Assembly (NCBI GenBank): GCA_019059635.1
Contig: JAGVRJ010000010.1
Location: forward strand, 622,501-686,500
Length of the DNA: 64,000 nucleotides
Origin: Proales similis
Lineage: Eukaryota > Rotifera > Eurotatoria > Ploima > Proalidae
Reading direction: 5' to 3'
Shown: piece by piece, positions 57,901 through 64,000 of the stretch
How positions within the stretch are numbered: position 1 is the stretch's first letter
Layout: each line of letters opens with the position of its first letter
Position numbers and translations under genes: made by a program
The notes under the pieces: model-generated
Databases searched by the model: none
The model's input: the letters and a program-made list of their open reading frames with translations, nothing else
What the model was told of the DNA's origin: nothing

Positions 57901-58369
57901 CTCCTGAACGATCTGATGACTTGTTTCGCTCAAATGGCACATGTAAAGACCTTCGTCGAGATAGACGTTCCTGAAAACCAGGCGAGAAGCGAATGGACCA
58001 CTGGCATCTGGCTCGACGTAGATTCTCTCGCCTCTCGTTTCAAACTCGGCCAGGTAGGTGAAGTCGGCCGGATTGAGCTTGTACCACTTAATTGTGGGGT
58101 CGTGGTCGTTCCAAAACTCGACGGTTTTATTCACGCTTGTGCTCAAGTCACAGCTGAGCTCAAACTGAAGCGGCTCATTGCTCAGATCGATTTTCCTAAA
58201 CAGCTGGTAGCGCTTGTCAATCCTAAATCGTGCTCCTGGCTGCGATCTGGCCGATGCTTTTTCAAGTGAAACAAAGTTTAAATGAGCAGAGAGTTCCTGA
58301 AGCAAATATCTGCCACCTACCCAGAAGCGTTGATAGAACAATAAAAAGATAAAGGAACGCCGGCCGCAT
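51971..58369 (-). CDS. Receptor tyrosine phosphatase, PTPRG/Ptp99A type
   Basis: A neuronal-type receptor phosphatase. Fourteen exons: 58321-58369, 57888-58256, 57703-57829, 56560-57641, 56347-56391, 55936-56218, 55661-55878, 55170-55517, 54825-54916, 54661-54757, 54523-54599, 54322-54456, 53605-54265 and 51971-53547, giving about 1719 residues. Order: signal peptide (1-16), one Ig-like domain (about 20-135), FN3-like modules with spacer (about 140-610), membrane helix (about 620-648), catalytic D1 (about 845-1150) and D2 (about 1195-1440), then a 280-residue Ser-rich tail. D1 is active-looking: WPD at about 1035 and [10 protein letters not shown] with Cys about 1069. D2 is not: the cysteine is Asp in [10 protein letters not shown], as in PTPRG, PTPRZ and Ptp99A. 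No carbonic-anhydrase domain is present, so the ectodomain is insect-like. Ectodomain splice sites are the least sure. Confidence 0.9.
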
Positions 58370-61300
58370 TCCGCCTTTTTGTGCTGTTGCTGCTGAAGTT
58401 ACTGTTGTCAATCTTGCTTGTGTGTTGTCTGCTTGTGAGCGGCTATTAGAGGCAAGCGACGCACATGATTACGTTAACGAATCTTAATAAGTAGAAAAGA
58501 GAATTGGATTTTCTAATTGAGGCCACGGTCAGGCAAGCAATTAGATAGACAAATAAGCCAACGAGCGAAAGAGTAAAGAGGGCGACGAGCAAAGGGTAGA
58601 GCGAGACACAGAGAGAGAGCGAGATGGCGAGAAAAGAGGGTTCGAAGTCGCAACTCACGATGACGACAATGATGACATGTAAATATTTATGGCGATTAGG
58701 ATAACGATGACGGCGAAAGCTTTGGGCGAGCCATCAAAAATAGACGAACGCCAAATGAACTCACGACGCTCATAATCGCGTTCGGAGTCCACATCCGCTT
58801 TAGCATATTTGGACTGGCTCGCTAATGAATCGGATCGCTTGCTGCTGCCGTTGCGTGCTGATGTACTCTGAGTGTATGTGTGTGTGTGTGAGTCACTGTC
58901 CTCCTCTCATAGTAGTAGTTCGCCTCATAATGGACCCGGCTGGGATTAGCATAATTAATCGCCTGCCCAATTGAATGCACCAGCCCAATCGGGTATGTAT
59001 GCACAGTCCACTCCCTCTCCTGACCCCCTCCCCAGACTATTGGCGGGCTCGCTGCCGCTCTATCCTTGTCTGCGCCCGCCAACAGCTCTCTAGATTGCTT
59101 CGCTTCAGACAGGCGTCGAATTATATTCAGGTCTCATCAACAAGCCGTCGAAAATCTCACTCGGCTACTGGCGTTCTAGTTTTCCTCGTCCAGGGTCATT
59201 CAACGTGGTCCGTCATATTTATTATTTTTTTTTATTAAGCGATAAACGCGACTGACCTCGATTGCCACTTGAACGAATCGAACTGGCAGCTACCTGCTGA
59301 GAATGCCCAAATAAATCCGTTGCCAAAATTGACTATTCTCCTGGCGTCAAGCATCGCCAATTACTCCATGTCCTGTCTGAAAATTGCACGCAAAACAGAT
59401 TTCAATAATTGACTCGTTAATTAGCCTTTCGAATTTGTGCAGCCTAATGTTTTCAATGTTCCTTCCTGTTTGCCGATTTGCGGGCGCGTTTTAATTCTGT
59501 TGCGTTGAAATTATGGACACAATTAATCTAATTACTAAGCAGAAGCAAGCAAGCGAACACGAGCAAATCCAAGAGATCCAAAAAATGCGATCGATTTGAA
59601 CTGAACAACCGCGGCGGCGTAAAGAAGCAAGTCATTGTTTCCCTGAAGGCAGAAAAAGTCTTTGCTTTGCAAGAAACGCAAAGAGACCGGGCTAATCGAG
59701 GAGAGGAGAAGGAAAATAGAAAACTACGGCTCATTTAAATACCGAAAATCGAATCGAACCGAAACACCCAAAGGCTTATGGAACGAGTGATTGATTTGAA
59801 ATTTGGCCAAAGAACTACAATTGCGTGCCTGATCCTTCGATGTTTGAGAAAGTGACGGCTTGAAAGGCTGGAAATCGTGTGGCACACGCCAAGCTGTTGT
59901 GCAGGTTAAATTATTCATTAGGTTGTTTCTGCAGCATTTTAGACTTGGCCAAGGCTTTAGGAAATAAACGCTGATGAACACGCATCGCCATCTTCTCCCC
60001 GGTTCCTGTCTCGACTCAGTATTTCGCCTTTTTTCTTGTTAGTTTGTTTCTTTCGCTCCTTTTCTCTCCAGTTATTATTCTTCTTCGTATTTCAGTTGCC
60101 TGATTCGCACGTTCTGCGCTTTGCTCCGTTCGTTTTGAAGCAATGAAAATTTAAAATTTAGCTGAAACGACTTTGGCGCGATGCAATTAGTCGTCGAGTA
60201 AATTTCTCGTTCAAGTCAAATTGGAATGGCAAACAAGCGTTTTCAAATGTTTCGTTTAAAAAACAGCTTTTGCACAGATTTCTACATCTTAAGACTTTCA
60301 AGCGTCTATTTTGGAGCAAATTGTGTTTCGCTTCGTATTTGCGAGTGCATGCTTGTGATTGCATCTCTCTTTCTTGCCACTTTGTCTTCCTCTCATGTCT
60401 GTTGTACTAGCCCGGTGGCAGTCTAATTAGCAGTCTAGAAGCTCAAGTGACATCAGTTTTTTATTTTTCATGTGTTTGGATTTTTCTTTGACACGCATTT
60501 GACTCTCTTGTAATAATTTGCTTGATTAGAATTTGACGTTATTCTCGCATTCATCTAATTTCCTTTCTTCACGCTCCGCATTCTACTTCTCTCTGCTCTG
60601 GTCTCATTTCGCTCAATTCAAATAAATGCTCAATGCCGATTGCCATCTCTCTTTCGCTCATCGTCTAGCTCCTTCTTCTTTCATTTTATTTCCCTTTGTT
60701 GACTTTCGGTCTTATTTAAGAGGATAGAGTGTTCGTCTCTCTATCTCTCTCTCTAAACATCTCAGCGTGCTTCTCAAATTTTGGCTCGGCCAGTAAATTT
60801 CATGATGCCTGATTTCATCATTCCTTCTATCTTTTGTGTGGATTTATTTCAGTGTCAGATCAAATATATCAGTCGGGTCGAGTCAGTTAAGAGACGTCAT
60901 CCAACAAAAATTTATTCACACGGCTCCCTCTTCTCTCTGTCTCTTTCGATCGTTGCTTCATCAATTGAGTGCTATTTGATGCATTTGTTCGCGTTCATAT
61001 AATTAATTTTCATTCTTTCATTCGTCGCGGCCAACATTCACGCCATGCCGCGTACTAATAGTTGTGAAAGAACGTCATCGTTGCAAAGATCAAGAGCGAC
61101 GACTCTAAAACCAACAGCAACAGCATATCACGTCTGTTTATTTGCCGCTCGCTCTGCGTAGTATTTTCGCATATTTTCGCCTAGTACGCCTAGTACTCTC
61201 ATCCACGTTCGCGGTAAACGTTCAAATTCTATTTATTGACGAGAGCGTACAAGCTATGTGCATCGTTTTATTCATTCTCTATTTCCATTTAATTCAAATA

Positions 61301-61865
61301 AATTGCGCTCACCTAGAGAGGCTGAGAATTTGATTCGCTCTCGTCTTTATTTCAAGAATCGAATCGACATATATACTGACGAGCGAATTATCTAGATTGC
61401 GTATCGCGTTCCTTGCTTTTGGATTGAATTAAAAGCCAGCCTAATCGATTCACATTATTATTCTGCCGGGTTGACCAAAATCGTGTTCACGCTGTCACAA
61501 CAATAAGAATTGAGGCTAAACCACCATTAATCACTTGTGAAATGGGCCCCCAAGCCGTTAGAGCGCGCACTGTAGGCACCGTATCGATTGCTGGCTGTCC
61601 AATTTGTTCATGTTTCGATTGGCCGGAAGATGCACGGCTCGGAGAGATGCACAACGTCAGATTGTCATTAGTCAGCAAAATACCGGATGACGAGTCAATC
61701 TAATAGCTCAGCGAAGCAGAAGACTTTTCTAATCGCCTTCAGCAGTCGAAAATACTTCGTTTCTTAATCCCTGGTAGCGGCATTTAATTATTCGAGCTGC
61801 ATCTGCTCAAAACCTAGTCTAGACTCTTCTGCTCTTTTCTTTTTCACTTTTGAATGAGTTGACTC
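58370..61865. other. 3.5-kb gene-free region
   Basis: The largest stretch without a recognised gene. AT-rich, with GA/GT low-complexity patches (about 58590-58625 and 58874-58890) and CT-rich DNA near 60735-60755. The left end should hold the phosphatase promoter. Short ORFs on both strands (up to about 85 codons) show no family resemblance. It may also hide 5' exons of the membrane-protein gene at 62.1 kb. Confidence 0.5.
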
Positions 61866-61873
61866 TTTATTCA

Positions 61874-61974
61874 CTAACTCTGCATCACGGAGTGCTCAAT
61901 GGCTGCCTCGTGTGCTTGTAATCGGGCATCATATTGCTTTACAAATTTCTGTTTTGCTCCAAATTTAGAAGAGT
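61874..61974 (-). CDS. Possible terminal exon of a small minus-strand gene
   Basis: A minus-strand frame open between a good acceptor (TTCTTCTCGCTTCAG, ending at 61975) and a TAG at 61876-61874, with AATAAA (61871-61866) 3 nt further on. The 32 encoded residues are hydrophilic and helix-like (KFGAKQKFVKQYDARLQAHE) and read as a real protein tail. The frame also stays open upstream to about 62056. No upstream exon could be fixed, because the sequence above it is the start of the plus-strand membrane-protein ORF. Not recognised. Confidence 0.3.
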
Positions 61975-62082
61975 CTGAAGCGAGAAGAACGCAATCACCA
62001 GAAACAGGCAGATAGATAAAGAGGTCGTGTGAGAGACAAAAAGAGAGAGTGCTCAAAACTACCGAAATGAGAAGGGGTGAAG

Positions 62083-64000
62083 ATGCTCGAAGAGATTAAG
62101 GAGGATCATTTACCGTACCGTCAAAGCATTTATCATTACAGAACGCCCACGTCAATAAGCGCCAAGTACAAATATTTGAGAGTAAAGCTTTTAGACTTGA
62201 TCGATCCAAGTCGAAATCAGACACTTGCCAGCCATTTGTATGCCCGTTTTCATCCGATCACCAAAGAGATCGAGCTATTTTACCAGCCGAACATGAACGA
62301 CAGGCCGGTGGACGGCTTCATGCTCGACGAGAGAATCGCCCATTTGAATTCGAACGAGAGCGTTAAATCGCTGATAGACAACTATTACATAAATGTGCTA
62401 GAAAGAGTCGACGGAGGTGCCGGTAAGCCTATTTCGTCCAATTCGTTCTGCAAGTCTCGACTTTTAACATCTGTTCGGGCCAATTTCAAGATGACCTCAG
62501 TCCAGCGCCTATGCCGCCGCTACTTCACAGCGAGATCGCTCTCATCAGTCTGGTAATCGGCATTTGGCTGATTTCAATTCTAATATGCATGCGCAGATAT
62601 GCCCTGTTCATCTGCTTCAGGAAGAAAGACGTGCCCTATTACAACTTTAATCTAATAAACGCTCCGACCCATCTGCCCTCAACGCATACGCATTCCAGAG
62701 CGCCTACACCGACCGGCGTCTCGTTAAACACGTGCGGCCTTAGGAGCTCGGTGAACGGAATCTTAATGAGTGACGACCTGGTCAGCTCTAATGCGTACGG
62801 TACGGCACATGGGTCTCATTCTTTCTATGACGATCGAACAAGCCAAGGTGGTAAGTGCTCACTATCTGACGCCATTCTATTCTTCCACTCGAACTCACTT
62901 GTTTCGATTTTTGTTCGTCCTGAATCTCGTAGCGATGAGCCAACGCTTACTTATGAACTCATGGTACCGGGTGAATGAGATCGGCTCCAAATCGTGTTCG
63001 AATTGCAATTTCTATCCGTACACCCTCACTGACATGAATCATCAGGTTTCAAAAACTAGCATCGCTTATTCGAATTATTCGAGCTCGCAAAACACAAGTC
63101 GAAAATTTTCTTACAGCAACGGTCGTCGAATGCCATTGTTGGTCAATCAGGCATCTAAAGACACGCTCGGACCTACGTATGACAAATGGGCAGAGAAGCG
63201 AGGCATGATCAGAAAGAAGAATCATTTCAATTTAATGTCCTTGGACGAGAACGCTCTGATGCACAACAGGGACGAGACGGCCAAGGCGAGTCCAAGCGCA
63301 ATAGAAAATTGTGAAAAGCCTCACAGCGGTCCTTTGCCTCAGCAATCAGCGTTGAGTGTAAACAGCTGTTCAAGTACGGCTCGGGTGAATCGCTTCTCTC
63401 ATTTGAATCAAAGTGCACGCCGGGGAATGAGAAGAGACGTCTCGCCTCATTCAAACTTCATCTCACTTCGCTCCGGCTCAGATATGATGAACTCAAGCTG
63501 GCTTCAGCCCGTCGAGAGTCTCGATAATGGCCAATCAGACGAGCAGGTGTCCACTGCTCCACAGTCCCAGTCTTTACTCAGGCAAAATTCATGCAAACAA
63601 GACACGGGACGAGTGAAAATCACTGCCACCAATAGTTTGTACACAAGTTACGTTCTGCCTCATCCACAGCGTCCGATAAATCCCGTCTCGTCAATGCGAC
63701 GACACATGTTTGTCAATTCGCGTAGAAATGCAAAGACAACAGTGGACTATTCGAATGTCTCTCGTTACGAGGATTCAGCCACTGCTGCTGCTGCTGCTGA
63801 ACGAAGCTTCGAAGCCGTCAATTCAATGTCTATCAACTCAGCCAATCAATTCTACCCTTTGTCATCTCTTGTCTCTGTCAATGAGCACCAGAATGAGGAA
63901 GCGCCAGAAGAAGATGAACATTTACACCACGCGCCTATTTACGACGAAATTCAACCTCAAAGTCAACAAATACAGCAACAGCAGCAGCAAAATCAGCAGC
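62083..64000 (+). CDS. Single-pass membrane protein, unrecognised, 3' end cut by window
   Basis: Three exons seen: 62083-62422, 62491-62850 and 62934 to the window edge, all in phase and open for about 590 residues. Exon 1 encodes a mixed alpha/beta-looking segment (KYKYLRVKLLDLIDPSRNQT onwards) with NXT/S sites, so probably extracellular. Exon 2 holds one membrane helix (about 125-148, IALISLVIGIWLISILICM) followed by basic RRYALFICFRKKD, the usual cytoplasmic flank. Exon 3 is a long Ser/Asn/Gln-rich tail with a possible tyrosine motif (APIYDEI) and poly-Gln at the edge. No signal peptide precedes, so 5' exons are probably missing; the ORF start is preceded by an in-frame stop and a candidate acceptor at 62073-62074. 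Architecture suggests an adhesion-type receptor tail, but no family is recognised. Confidence 0.7.

Noticed and set aside
58640-58665. GGTTCGAAGTC resembling a tRNA B box.
   Set aside because: No matching A box, acceptor stem or anticodon arm could be folded around it.
58370-61865. Several 60-85 codon ORFs on both strands.
   Set aside because: Base composition is that of AT-rich non-coding DNA, starts are often non-ATG, and no splice partners or motifs were found.

Overview
The window is nuclear DNA from a small invertebrate animal with a compact genome. Protein-coding genes carry GT-AG introns mostly 50-70 bp long, AATAAA poly(A) signals lie 3-60 nt past many stop codons, and one U6 snRNA gene is present. 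Ciliary genes (TMEM231, axonemal DNAH2), two P2X channels, a Homer scaffold, a Cdx/caudal homeobox gene and a chitin-binding (peritrophin-type) surface protein together indicate a ciliated bilaterian that uses chitin. The species cannot be named from this sequence. Exon borders were placed by hand from splice motifs, reading-frame phase and remembered family sequences; no alignment was run.

Layout. 0-7 kb: Homer (-), U6 snRNA (+), an unrecognised possibly secreted coiled-coil protein (-), TMEM231 (+) and the Atg8-family gene GABARAPL2 (-). 7.2-13.7 kb: a Spen/SHARP transcriptional co-regulator (+). 14.7-15.8 kb: a five-exon orphan class A GPCR (+). 16.1-32.6 kb: axonemal dynein heavy chain 2 (+), 42 coding exons and about 4571 residues. 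32.7-38.6 kb is very dense: a 75-residue ORF (+), a P2X receptor (+), a cystine-knot-like mini-protein (-), FIS1 (-), NTPCR (+) and a second P2X receptor (-). 38.9-40.4 kb: PDCD2 (-). 41.2-43.1 kb: a KLHL18-like BTB-Kelch protein (+). 45.0-46.6 kb: the chitin-binding protein (+). 48.5-51.2 kb: Cdx (+). 52.0-58.4 kb: a receptor tyrosine phosphatase of the PTPRG/Ptp99A type (-). 62.1 kb to the window end: an unrecognised single-pass membrane protein (+), cut by the window edge.

Gene-free DNA is unevenly spread. Housekeeping genes lie tens to a few hundred bases apart, while KLHL18-like, the chitin-binding gene, Cdx and the phosphatase are flanked by 1.9-3.7 kb of non-coding DNA rich in GA/CT microsatellites. 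The genes do not form one pathway. Notable relationships are two P2X paralogues in opposite orientation 1.9 kb apart, two ciliary genes about 10 kb apart, and a cluster of caudal-type binding sites inside the Cdx gene's own intron, which suggests autoregulation. No CRISPR array, tRNA, rRNA or recognisable transposon was seen.
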